Shown here piece after piece: positions 7,537 to 15,011 of a DNA stretch of 23,013 nucleotides. The translations under genes and the position numbers were made by a program. This DNA is from Bacillota bacterium (GTDB taxonomy: Bacteria; Bacillota_I; Bacilli_A; RF39; UBA660): the NCBI GenBank assembly GCA_023391185.1, contig JAEWBI010000024.1, positions 1-23,013 of the forward strand. The letters run 5' to 3'. Positions within the stretch are counted from its first letter, which is position 1. Every line of letters starts with the position of its first letter. The notes beneath the pieces were generated by a model. It had not been told where the DNA came from. It was given only the letters and a program-made list of their open reading frames with translations, and made no database searches.

Positions 7537-8219
7537 TATTCTTTCACCTTTATAAACTTATAACCTACGCCCCATACCGTCTTTATATATTCTTCATCTC
7601 TATCAAGTTTATTTCTTAAACTTTTGATATGGACAGCTACAGTACCAATTTCACCATAATCTTTTCCCCATACTGAATCAAATATTTGTTCTTTAGTTAA
7701 GACGATACCAGCATTTTTCATAAGGTAATACAGTACTTCAAATTCTCTAGTTGAAACATCAACTCTTTTATTATCTTTATATACATCATAACTTTCCCTA
7801 TTTATTTTAATTTTACCTATCTCAATGTTATTATCATCAAACATTATTTTAGATCTATCTTCTCTTCTTAAATGGGCTTTTACTCTAGCAACTAATTCAT
7901 ATATATCAAATGGTTTACTTATATAATCATCAGCGCCTATTTCAAAACCAAGTAGTTTATCAACTGTTGATGCTTTAGCACTTACAAAAATAATAGGACA
8001 TTTTTGTTTTTCTCTTACTTTATTACATAACTCAGTCCCACTCATACCTGGCATCATTATATCAAGCATTATTAAATCAAAGTTAGGATTAATTTCTATC
8101 TCTTTCAAAGCATCTTCACCATTAAATTTCATTATAACTTCATAACCTTCATCAGTTAAAGTATCACTTATTAATTCAGCAATATCCTTATCGTCATCTA
8201 CTACTAATATTTTAGGCAT
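7536..8219 (-). CDS. OmpR/PhoB-family response regulator
   Basis: A 227-residue DNA-binding regulator. The receiver domain (about 1-115) has the acidic pocket near residues 8-10, the phosphoacceptor Asp53 in LIMLDIMMPG, and the switch Lys in ISKPF. The C-terminal winged helix (about 130-225) has the VSTREFEVLYYLM start, TVAVHIKSLRNKL recognition helix and VWGVGYKF wing typical of the family. A frame opens seven codons earlier at 8240, but AGGAAGTG lies inside that stretch and fits the ATG at 8219 (MPKILVVDDD). It is the first gene of the regulator-kinase-lipid kinase operon. A TGA-TAAAAT extended -10 box sits just upstream. Confidence 0.96.
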   Translation of the reverse strand: MPKILVVDDDKDIAELISDTLTDEGYEVIMKFNGEDALKEIEINPNFDLIMLDIMMPGMSGTELCNKVREKQKCPIIFVSAKASTVDKLLGFEIGADDYISKPFDIYELVARVKAHLRREDRSKIMFDDNNIEIGKIKINRESYDVYKDNKRVDVSTREFEVLYYLMKNAGIVLTKEQIFDSVWGKDYGEIGTVAVHIKSLRNKLDRDEEYIKTVWGVGYKFIKVKE

Positions 8220-8238
8220 AATATCACTTCCTAAATAC

Positions 8239-8247
8239 ATTTTATCA
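8239..8247 (-). promoter_or_regulatory. Extended -10 box of the two-component operon
   Basis: The minus strand reads TGA-TAAAAT, ending 19 bases before the regulator ATG. No -35 is evident, and the predicted leader would begin at the Shine-Dalgarno sequence, so confidence is limited. Confidence 0.35.
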
Positions 8248-8303
8248 TAAAAAGAAGAAACTAGTTAATCTTACTAAATTCTAAGTTATTTTGATTTAAT
8301 TAA

Positions 8304-8328
8304 CAAAAAATACTAAAAGAGATTTAGT
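8304..8328 (-). terminator. Terminator of the ligase/acyltransferase cluster
   Basis: A 6-bp stem ACTAAA/TTTAGT, a 5-base loop and a T-run on the minus strand. The stop codon of the last acyltransferase gene (8326-8324) is inside the stem. The stem is AT-rich, so termination may be partial. Confidence 0.6.
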
Positions 8329-8926
8329 CTTTTCTTACTAAACCCTTCTTCATTAAACTGCCTACTTCATTGCGAAGCTTTTCATTAGCAGCTTCAAGAG
8401 ACATACTACCTACTTTAAATGGCTTACCAAAGGTAATAACAGGACGACTTCTAAACTTATATTCTCCTGCTATACCAAAAGGAACAATTGTTGCGCCGGT
8501 TTTTTTTGCCATAGAAACCGTACCAAACTTAAACGGCAATAAATATTCAGTTGTCTTATTTCTTGTACCTTCTGGGAATAATCCAATAGCACCATCATTT
8601 TCTAATACATCTATAGCAGCTTCTTTTGCATTATCGTCATGTATTTGTCTATTTACAGGAATACAACCTACAAGTTTAAAAAACCATGCCATTTTTCCAT
8701 CAAAATATTCTTTTTTAGCCATATAATGTATAACTCTTTTAGTTGATATTATGGCTAAACATTGATCCATTAAATGTTTATGATTACCTACTACTAATAT
8801 TGGTCCAGAAGTTGGAATTACTTCCTTATTTATAACAATAGGATTATAGTAAAGTTTGAATATTGGTGATAATAATGGTCTTATTACTTTATAACCGCCA
8901 TCTTTTAATTTATACTTTTTATTCAT
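8324..8926 (-). CDS. PlsC-family 1-acylglycerol-3-phosphate acyltransferase (copy A)
   Basis: A 200-residue acyltransferase of the PlsC/LPLAT superfamily, which moves an acyl chain onto a lysophospholipid or acylglycerol phosphate at the inner membrane face. The catalytic H(x)4D is GNHKHLMD with His49 and Asp54, and the phosphate-binding motif is FPEGTR at 117-122. A further conserved block is PFGIAGEY near residue 152. The length is short but normal for minimal PlsC proteins. The ATG at 8926 follows AAGGTGAT and lies inside the end of the upstream ligase gene, an 8-base overlap. It is the last gene of the four-gene lipid cluster and is followed by a terminator. It is a paralogue of the copy at 10699, and unlike that copy it keeps the motif Arg. 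Confidence 0.92.
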   Translation of the reverse strand: MNKKYKLKDGGYKVIRPLLSPIFKLYYNPIVINKEVIPTSGPILVVGNHKHLMDQCLAIISTKRVIHYMAKKEYFDGKMAWFFKLVGCIPVNRQIHDDNAKEAAIDVLENDGAIGLFPEGTRNKTTEYLLPFKFGTVSMAKKTGATIVPFGIAGEYKFRSRPVITFGKPFKVGSMSLEAANEKLRNEVGSLMKKGLVRKD

Positions 8927-10697
8927 TCATATCACCTTCTTTAGTAGTATTTCTTAACTTATCTAATTCTTCATTTTCAAGTTTTTTAAAATCAATCTTT
9001 TTATATAATGTTTGAGGAAAACTATCTCTAAATTCAAATTCTTTTGGAACTGAATAAATTGCTAAATTAGCTTTACAAAGTTCTTTAAGTTCTTTTTTCA
9101 TTTTATAATGTGAAACTTCATTATCTTCTAGGATTATAAATGCTTTAGCAACATGCATTTTATATTGGTGTGGCACTCCAATTACACAACATTTTTTTAC
9201 TTTAGGATGTTTTTCAATTACTTCTTCTATCATACTAGGATATATATTAAAACCACTAGATACTATCATTCTCTTTAGTCTTTGAGTAAAATAAATAATT
9301 CCATCAGGAGAGATATAACCTATATCCCCTGTATGTAACCAAATCTTCCCATCATCATGTTTCTTAAGTACCTTTTTTGTTTCTTCTTCATTATTTAGAT
9401 ATCCCATCATTACTGTTGGACCATTAACACAAATTTCACCTTCCATACCATAGGGAAGGACTTCACCAGTATCTGGATTACATATACAAAATTTATTACC
9501 TATCATCGGTATACCTATGGAACCTGGTTCATTTGTACCATCAAATGTATAAGCCGTTGCTGCTACACTTTCAGTCATTCCATAGCCCTTAGATATTGAT
9601 ATACTAGCGCCATGACTTCTCAGAAAGTTATTCATTCTTTCTTCCATAGGAATAGTTAAATAATCTCCACCACTAATAACATATTTTAAAGAAGATAAAT
9701 CTACATCGTCAAACTTCTTGTTATCAAGCATTGCCTCCCATAAGGTTGGCACTCCTGCGATTACATTAGGTCTATCATTTTTCATCATCCGATGGAATCT
9801 TTTACCATCAAATTCTGGTACTAAAATAGTTTCTACTTTTATACAAAGCGGACAGTGTAGACATACGCATAAACCAAAGCCATGAAATATTGGCAAAATA
9901 GTCATTATCTTATCTTTTGGTCTAACATTATAAACATTTACTCCATCTTGTTGTGCCTCAGCATTAAAATTAAAATTAGATATCATAATACCTTTTGGTG
10001 TCCCTGTTGTTCCACCACTATGTAAAATAACTGCCATATCTTTTGATTTCATATTATTAGTATAAGGTTTATTATAAGTAAGACCTTTAACCATAAAATC
10101 ACTCCAAGTATAAAATTCGCTATTTATAAAACTTGGTTTTTTTATTTTATAACCTCTAGTTACTTGATAACCTATTGAAGTAAGAAGAGGCATAGAATCT
10201 GCTGCTGATATTATAATTGTCTTAATTACTGAAGTATCTCCTAAAATATCTTTAACTTTTTCATAATCAACATCTATTAAAAATAAGATTTTTGATTTAG
10301 ATTGATTTAAATAATACTTTATTTCAGCTGGGGCTGAAAGTGGATGAATCATATCGACAACTGCTCCAATATTATTACAAGCATAAAAAGCAATTACTGC
10401 TTCTGGAGTATTTGGCATACATACAGTAACTACATCACCTTGTTTAACTCCCATAGATCTTAAACTTTTACTAGCTTGCTCAATCTTTTCAAACAATTCA
10501 TTATAACTCATTCGATAACCAAAGTAATTAAGTGCAATATAGTCAGTATCTTGACCTACACAAGATTTTAAGTATTCATATATAAGTTTATTAGTAAATT
10601 TTATTTCTCTATCTTCTTTTGAATAGTAAGCAAGCCAAGGTTCATTAGGTAGTTTTTTCTTTAATATTTTTGTCATTAAGTCTTTAAATAAACGCAT
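8919..10697 (-). CDS. AMP-forming fatty-acyl ligase (copy A)
   Basis: A 592-residue member of the ANL adenylating superfamily, expected to activate a fatty acid to acyl-AMP and pass it to CoA or acyl carrier protein. Motifs in order are A3 SGGTTGTPKG (227-236, FadD-like), A5 GYGMTES (371-377), A7 LHTGDIG (454-460), A8 RLKRMIVSSGFNIYP (473-487) and the A10 lysine in LYKKIDFKK near 567. In A10, the Gly usually before the Lys is Lys. No membrane anchor is visible. The ATG follows AGGGGGAAG. It starts immediately after acyltransferase copy B and overlaps copy A by 8 bases. Acid chain length and acceptor cannot be told from sequence. Confidence 0.92.
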   Translation of the reverse strand: MRLFKDLMTKILKKKLPNEPWLAYYSKEDREIKFTNKLIYEYLKSCVGQDTDYIALNYFGYRMSYNELFEKIEQASKSLRSMGVKQGDVVTVCMPNTPEAVIAFYACNNIGAVVDMIHPLSAPAEIKYYLNQSKSKILFLIDVDYEKVKDILGDTSVIKTIIISAADSMPLLTSIGYQVTRGYKIKKPSFINSEFYTWSDFMVKGLTYNKPYTNNMKSKDMAVILHSGGTTGTPKGIMISNFNFNAEAQQDGVNVYNVRPKDKIMTILPIFHGFGLCVCLHCPLCIKVETILVPEFDGKRFHRMMKNDRPNVIAGVPTLWEAMLDNKKFDDVDLSSLKYVISGGDYLTIPMEERMNNFLRSHGASISISKGYGMTESVAATAYTFDGTNEPGSIGIPMIGNKFCICNPDTGEVLPYGMEGEICVNGPTVMMGYLNNEEETKKVLKKHDDGKIWLHTGDIGYISPDGIIYFTQRLKRMIVSSGFNIYPSMIEEVIEKHPKVKKCCVIGVPHQYKMHVAKAFIILEDNEVSHYKMKKELKELCKANLAIYSVPKEFEFRDSFPQTLYKKIDFKKLENEELDKLRNTTKEGDMNE

Positions 10698-10698
10698 T

Positions 10699-11283
10699 TT
10701 ACTTCCCCCTGTTTTTAATAATATTTGTAGAAATGATATCCATTAATTTATCATTTGCTTCATCCAAATTAGAACTATTTAACTTATATGGTTCTCCAAA
10801 TACAAACTTTAAATTATTTTTAAAAGGCTTATATTCACCAGTTATCACAAAAGGTACAATAGGACTGTCAGTATCACTTGCCATCTTAACAGCGCCTATT
10901 TTAAATGGCATAATTATATTACTCGTTCTATTAATTGTTCCTTCTGGAAAAACGCCTATAACACCATCGCTATTTAAAACTTTACTTGCATTAATTAATA
11001 CATTTTTATCATGTGTTTTCCTATTTACAGGTATAATAGCCATACCTTTAAATAAAACTTTCTTCCACCCTTTATATAAAGAATCTTTTGCCAAAAAATG
11101 AATACATCTTTTATTTATAGCTACTAAAACAACAGGATCAAAATTGTGGGTATGATTACCCGCTAAAACAAACCTTCCTTTTTTAGGAATATTTTCTTTG
11201 CCAATAATAGTAGGATGATATATCAAAAAAACTAAAAATTTGACAACAATTCTTACTATTTTATAAAAGATTGGTTCTTTCAT
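10699..11283 (-). CDS. PlsC-family acyltransferase (copy B, altered FPEGT motif)
   Basis: A 194-residue PlsC/LPLAT-family protein. The catalytic motif is intact (GNHTHNFD, His44 and Asp49). The second motif reads FPEGTIN (112-118), so the Arg that normally follows FPEGT and contacts the phosphate of the acyl acceptor is Ile. A hydrophobic N-terminal helix (about 7-22) could anchor it to the membrane. A frame opens seven codons earlier at 11304, but it overlaps the upstream ligase. The ATG at 11283 lies one base after the ligase stop and follows AGAAGTG. It is between the two ligases and part of the same cluster. Substrate preference may differ from copy A. Confidence 0.9.
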   Translation of the reverse strand: MKEPIFYKIVRIVVKFLVFLIYHPTIIGKENIPKKGRFVLAGNHTHNFDPVVLVAINKRCIHFLAKDSLYKGWKKVLFKGMAIIPVNRKTHDKNVLINASKVLNSDGVIGVFPEGTINRTSNIIMPFKIGAVKMASDTDSPIVPFVITGEYKPFKNNLKFVFGEPYKLNSSNLDEANDKLMDIISTNIIKNRGK

Positions 11284-11284
11284 G

Positions 11285-13018
11285 CTATTCACTTCTTTCA
11301 TCAAGATTCTTTTCTATAGCTTCTCTTTCAAGTTTTTTATAATCTACTTTACCTATTAATGTTGTAGGTAATGATTTACGATATTCATAATCATAAGGAA
11401 TAGAAAATTTAGACAAATTCTTTTCACATAACTCTTTTATTTCTTTCTTTAATGATATAGTAGGACTAATATCTTCTCTGAGCACTATATATGCTTTAGC
11501 AACTTCTACTTTATAAGGATGTGGCATAGCTACTACTGTACATTTTAATACATCAGGATGAGAACCTATTACTTGTTCTATTTGCTGAGGATATACATTA
11601 TAACCACTTGATATAATCATTCTTTTTAATCTTTGAACATAGGTAATAATACCGTTTTTTGCCATAGTTCCTATATCACCAGTATGAAGCCAAATATTAC
11701 CATCTTTATGTTTTTGTAATACTAAATTTGTTTCATCAGGATTTTTAAAATATCCTAGCATAACTGTTGGACCACATACACATATTTCGCCTATTTCACC
11801 ATAAGGAACTTCTTCTTGTGAACCTTGAGCAACTATTTTAAAATAATCACCTGGAAATGGAACTCCTATTGTACATGGTATATTAGCATTACCAAAGGCA
11901 AGAGCTGTTGCTGCAACAGATTCTGTCATACCATATCCTTGTTCAACTTTTATATTTGCACCATGTTCTCTTAAAAATTTATTAATATCATCATTTTGTT
12001 TTCTTGTTAGAGAATCTCCACCAGATATAAAGTGTTTTACATATGATAGATCCATTCCTTCAAAACCTTTATTACTTAATATAGCTTCAAATAAAGTTGG
12101 AACACCTACTATAATTTGAGGTTTATTTTTCCTAACTAAATTATCAAATGTCTTAGCGCTAAACTGTGGTATTAAAGCAATATCTATACCTAAATATAAA
12201 CATGCGTGTATTGATACTCCTAGGCCAAAACCATGAAATATAGGCATTATTGCTAAAACTTTATCGCCTGGATTAACATCTTTAATTACTACTTTAACTT
12301 GCAAAGCTAAAGCATTTAAATTTCCATTAGTAAGCACTATTCCTTTTGGTGTTCCTGTTGTTCCACCACTATGTAAAATTATAGCTGGAACTTCCTTACC
12401 ACTATTTACTTCATATTCATAATTATAAAGTTCAGCTTTTTTTATAAAATCACGCCAATATATATAAACTTCCATACTTTTTGGCTTCTTAATTTTTAAT
12501 CCTTTTGTAAACTGATAACCTATATTTAATGGTGTAGGCATAGAATCATTAGCAGAAACTATTACAACTTTATATACTTTAGTTTGACTAAGAATCTTTT
12601 CAATCTTTTCATAACATATATCAATAGCCACCAACATAACACTTTCGGTTTCAATTAGGCTATGCTTTATTTCTTCTTCAGCCGATAATGGATGAATCAT
12701 ATTTGCAATTGCTCCAATTTTATTTAGTGCATAACAACTAATAACCCCTTCTGGTGTATTAGGCATACATATAGTTACAATATCTCCAGGCCTAATACCA
12801 TAACATCTAAAAGCTCTAGATGCTTTATCAACTTCTTTTAAAAAGTCTTTATAGTTCATTTTTTTGCCAAAATAATCTATAGCATTATAGTTAGGAATAT
12901 CTTCAGCTCTTTTTTTAATTAATTGATACATAGAAATATCGGGAATTACTATATCTCTATCTTCCCTCTTATAAAACTTCTTCCAAGGTGCCTTGGGAGT
13001 ATGATGAAATACACTCAT
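11285..13018 (-). CDS. AMP-forming fatty-acyl ligase (copy B)
   Basis: A 577-residue ANL-superfamily ligase, clearly paralogous to the ligase at 8919. Shared segments include CMPNTPE, MIHPLSA, ILHSGGTTGTPKGI, MPIFHGFGL, QGYGMTESVAATA and WLHTGDIG, with RLKRMIISSGYNVYP as A8. The A10 motif is canonical (TTLIGKVDYKKL), unlike copy A. It is expected to activate fatty acids through acyl-AMP. A GTG at 13033 would add five residues, but AGAGGT lies inside that extension, so the ATG at 13018 is taken. It is the first gene of the four-gene cluster; its stop is one base from the acyltransferase ATG. The upstream DNA is very AT-rich and no clear promoter stands out. Confidence 0.92.
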   Translation of the reverse strand: MSVFHHTPKAPWKKFYKREDRDIVIPDISMYQLIKKRAEDIPNYNAIDYFGKKMNYKDFLKEVDKASRAFRCYGIRPGDIVTICMPNTPEGVISCYALNKIGAIANMIHPLSAEEEIKHSLIETESVMLVAIDICYEKIEKILSQTKVYKVVIVSANDSMPTPLNIGYQFTKGLKIKKPKSMEVYIYWRDFIKKAELYNYEYEVNSGKEVPAIILHSGGTTGTPKGIVLTNGNLNALALQVKVVIKDVNPGDKVLAIMPIFHGFGLGVSIHACLYLGIDIALIPQFSAKTFDNLVRKNKPQIIVGVPTLFEAILSNKGFEGMDLSYVKHFISGGDSLTRKQNDDINKFLREHGANIKVEQGYGMTESVAATALAFGNANIPCTIGVPFPGDYFKIVAQGSQEEVPYGEIGEICVCGPTVMLGYFKNPDETNLVLQKHKDGNIWLHTGDIGTMAKNGIITYVQRLKRMIISSGYNVYPQQIEQVIGSHPDVLKCTVVAMPHPYKVEVAKAYIVLREDISPTISLKKEIKELCEKNLSKFSIPYDYEYRKSLPTTLIGKVDYKKLEREAIEKNLDERSE

Positions 13019-13094
13019 AATTTTACCTCTCACTTCTATATATATTATAAAAATTAAATATTAAGATAAATTATAAAATTTATTAAAAATTATT

Positions 13095-13116
13095 AAAAAA
13101 AGAGGACTAGCCTCTT
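13095..13116 (-). terminator. Terminator of the SDR at 13124
   Basis: A 6-bp stem AAGAGG/CCTCTT, a 5-base loop and a T-run on the minus strand, beginning 8 bases after the stop codon. It separates the SDR from the ligase cluster. Confidence 0.8.
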
Positions 13117-13123
13117 CTTATTA

Positions 13124-13882
13124 CTATATAGTTGTATATCCGCCATCTATAGGTAGGATTGCACCAGTTACATATGAAGACTCTCTAGCTGCTAGAAAAA
13201 TAGCCCCTGAATTTAGTTCTCCTTCCATCCCATATCTACCCATTGGCACAAATGTTTTCATATATGTTTGAAATGCATCTGTTTTTAATGCTTCACTTGT
13301 AAGCTCTGTTTCAAAATATCCTGGACATATTGCATTACAAGTAATATTATACCTAGCAAGTTCAGCCGCAACTGCTCTTGTAAAGTTAACAACTCCACCT
13401 TTTGAAGAATGATATGCAATTGTATTAATCGCAGTATTTCCAACTAATCCATATATTGAAGCTATATTAATAATTCTACCGTAATTTTTTTCCTTCATAA
13501 TATTTGCGAATGCTCTAGTTACATAAAATACACTACTTAAATCAGTACTAATTGTAAAGTCCCATTCATCATTTGTCATGTCAAGTACGCCAGCATTTTT
13601 TGCAGAGCCTGCACAGTTAACTAAAACATCAACTTTCCCAAAAACCTCTTTTACTTTTCTAGCAGCATCATCTACATTATTTGAATCAGTAACATCACAC
13701 TTAATAGCTAAGCATTTTGTCCCTTTGCTTTCTAATTCTAGTTTCAATTGCTCTAATCTTTCTATTCTTCTAGCCATTAATACTAGATTAGCCCCTTGAT
13801 TAGCATAAGCCCTAGCCATCTGCATACCAAGACCAGATGAAGCACCTGTTACTACTACTACATTATCAGTTAAATTAAACAT
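13124..13882 (-). CDS. Short-chain dehydrogenase/reductase, gluconate-5-dehydrogenase-like
   Basis: A 252-residue classical SDR. Motifs are TGASSGLG near residue 13, NCAG near residue 90, the Ser in INIASIYG, the catalytic Tyr-Lys in YHSSK, NAICPGYF, and the C-terminal PIDGGYT. The overall pattern (FNLTDNVVVVTGASSGLG, YFETELT) resembles gluconate 5-dehydrogenase/IdnO-type enzymes, but SDR substrates are hard to call and a role in acyl or sugar reduction is equally possible. The ATG follows GAAGAAGG. A TATAAT lies 25 bases upstream. A terminator separates it from the lipid cluster, so adjacency alone is weak evidence of a link. It is not a close copy of the SDR at 301. Confidence 0.88.
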   Translation of the reverse strand: MFNLTDNVVVVTGASSGLGMQMARAYANQGANLVLMARRIERLEQLKLELESKGTKCLAIKCDVTDSNNVDDAARKVKEVFGKVDVLVNCAGSAKNAGVLDMTNDEWDFTISTDLSSVFYVTRAFANIMKEKNYGRIINIASIYGLVGNTAINTIAYHSSKGGVVNFTRAVAAELARYNITCNAICPGYFETELTSEALKTDAFQTYMKTFVPMGRYGMEGELNSGAIFLAARESSYVTGAILPIDGGYTTI

Positions 13883-13907
13883 TATTTACCTTCTTCCTAT
13901 TTTAATA

Positions 13908-13913
13908 ATTATA
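13908..13913 (-). promoter_or_regulatory. Possible -10 of the SDR at 13124
   Basis: The minus strand has a perfect TATAAT preceded by TG, 25 bases before the ATG. The TG abuts the hexamer with no spacer base and no -35 is clear. The rest of 13914-14028 holds no gene I can support. Confidence 0.35.
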
Positions 13914-14028
13914 CATTAACTATTTATAAAAAGAAATTGTTTAGATTACCACTTTACACTTTTAAAAAAAATGTGGGTCTTTGGAGAATGTTACCAACTA
14001 TCTAATATTTATATATAAAATAATTTAT

Positions 14029-14057
14029 AAAAAAACATGATATTTAATCATATCATG
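14029..14057 (-). terminator. Terminator embedded in the end of the DUF1848 gene
   Basis: An 8-bp perfect stem CATGATAT/ATATCATG with a 6-base loop and a T-run on the minus strand. The TGA stop (14055-14053) lies within the stem. Confidence 0.85.
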
Positions 14058-14943
14058 CCTTTCGAACTTTAATTTCATCACTTTTATCAGAATTACCGAC
14101 TAGAAAAGAAGAATTTATATCGTGTTTTAAATTATTATTAGTTACCTCTTTTTCATCATAATTTGCATAACAATACTTGCAAAAATGTTTACATGAATTA
14201 TATACACCAATATCTACCATTTCAACACATGAACATTTTTTCCCATCTCTTGCTTTCCATTTTTTAAATTTTGTTTTTCCGGTAAGAGCCGAAGCAATAC
14301 TTACACTTAAACAATCTTCTTTAATAAAACCATATTCCGTTAAATTAATTTCTTCAAAGCATGTTTGTACTGTCATATTATGTTTTTTAGCGCTATTACT
14401 AAAATTTATCCCTATTACTTTATAGTCTTCATTTGTTAACTCTCTAGCATTTATAATTTTCATGTTTCTTCGAACATTTTTATAATCATCTAGGAATGAA
14501 ATAATGATTTTATTTACGTAGCCATCTAATAAGTTACATAAATTCTCAAATGCATTTATATGATAATTTAGATTATAAACATCACTAATAAAAACAGGAT
14601 CATATCTAATCCATAATTTTTCTTTACCTATAAGACTAGATAACTTTTTTATACTCTCAATTATCATTCCTTTAGGTGGAACATTTGGTTCTATATCGTT
14701 TTTATAAGGTGTTAATGTAACATGGAATATATAAGGAATCATAATTTTATCAATTTTATTTAAAATAGAATGTGGATTTTTTGTACAAAAAAGTATTCCA
14801 TCTACATCTGAAAAATTAATTCTACTTACTTTATCATGACAAAAAGGATTTCTAACATCAATGAATCCTTCTTCTAACCTTTTAAAAAACCAATTGGAAT
14901 AAAAAGCTACTATATCTGTTCTACCACTAACCATTAATATCAT
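14053..14943 (-). CDS. DUF1848 protein with C-terminal radical-SAM-like Cys cluster
   Basis: A 296-residue protein matching the DUF1848 family, recognised from its N-terminal SGRTDIVAFYSNWFFKRL, the FCTKNP block, WIRYDPVF in the middle, and the C-terminal DIGVYNSCKHFCKYCYANYD. The last holds an exact CX3CX2C (Cys251, 255, 258), the spacing that binds the 4Fe-4S cluster in radical SAM enzymes, where it is normally near the N-terminus. Two more Cys (237, 239) lie just before it. No function is established. A permuted radical-SAM-type barrel is a reasonable hypothesis. The ATG follows AGGGAGTGGATT, which gives GGGAG at normal spacing. It is transcribed alone from a promoter at 14983-15011 and ends inside its terminator. 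Confidence 0.88.
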   Translation of the reverse strand: MILMVSGRTDIVAFYSNWFFKRLEEGFIDVRNPFCHDKVSRINFSDVDGILFCTKNPHSILNKIDKIMIPYIFHVTLTPYKNDIEPNVPPKGMIIESIKKLSSLIGKEKLWIRYDPVFISDVYNLNYHINAFENLCNLLDGYVNKIIISFLDDYKNVRRNMKIINARELTNEDYKVIGINFSNSAKKHNMTVQTCFEEINLTEYGFIKEDCLSVSIASALTGKTKFKKWKARDGKKCSCVEMVDIGVYNSCKHFCKYCYANYDEKEVTNNNLKHDINSSFLVGNSDKSDEIKVRKA

Positions 14944-14982
14944 AATCCACTCCCTGTTAACAAATCAAAATACTAAAGAATT

Positions 14983-15011
14983 ATTATAACATCTTTCATC
15001 TATTCTATAAA
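14983..15011 (-). promoter_or_regulatory. Promoter of the DUF1848 gene
   Basis: The minus strand reads TTTATA, 17 bases, TATAAT, with an extended -10 (TGT-TATAAT). It overlaps the stop codon of the upstream metalloprotease gene. The leader would be about 33 bases. Confidence 0.65.

Noticed and set aside
8370..8726. Plus-strand open frame of 118 codons
   Set aside because: It lies entirely opposite the acyltransferase at 8324, has no good ribosome site or recognisable product, and is explained by the AT-rich codon use of the real gene.
10733..11101. Plus-strand open frame of 122 codons
   Set aside because: It is antisense to the acyltransferase copy B, with the same explanation as the frame at 8370. 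The two shadows look alike only because the two real genes are paralogues.
13578..13799. Plus-strand open frame opposite the SDR
   Set aside because: Antisense shadow of conserved SDR sequence with no independent start signal.
13914..14028. The gap between the SDR and DUF1848 as a riboswitch or small gene
   Set aside because: I found no stable hairpin series, known aptamer core or open frame with a ribosome site; it appears to be plain AT-rich spacer.
14177..14425. Plus-strand open frame opposite DUF1848
   Set aside because: Shadow of the Cys-rich end of DUF1848; no ribosome site or promoter.
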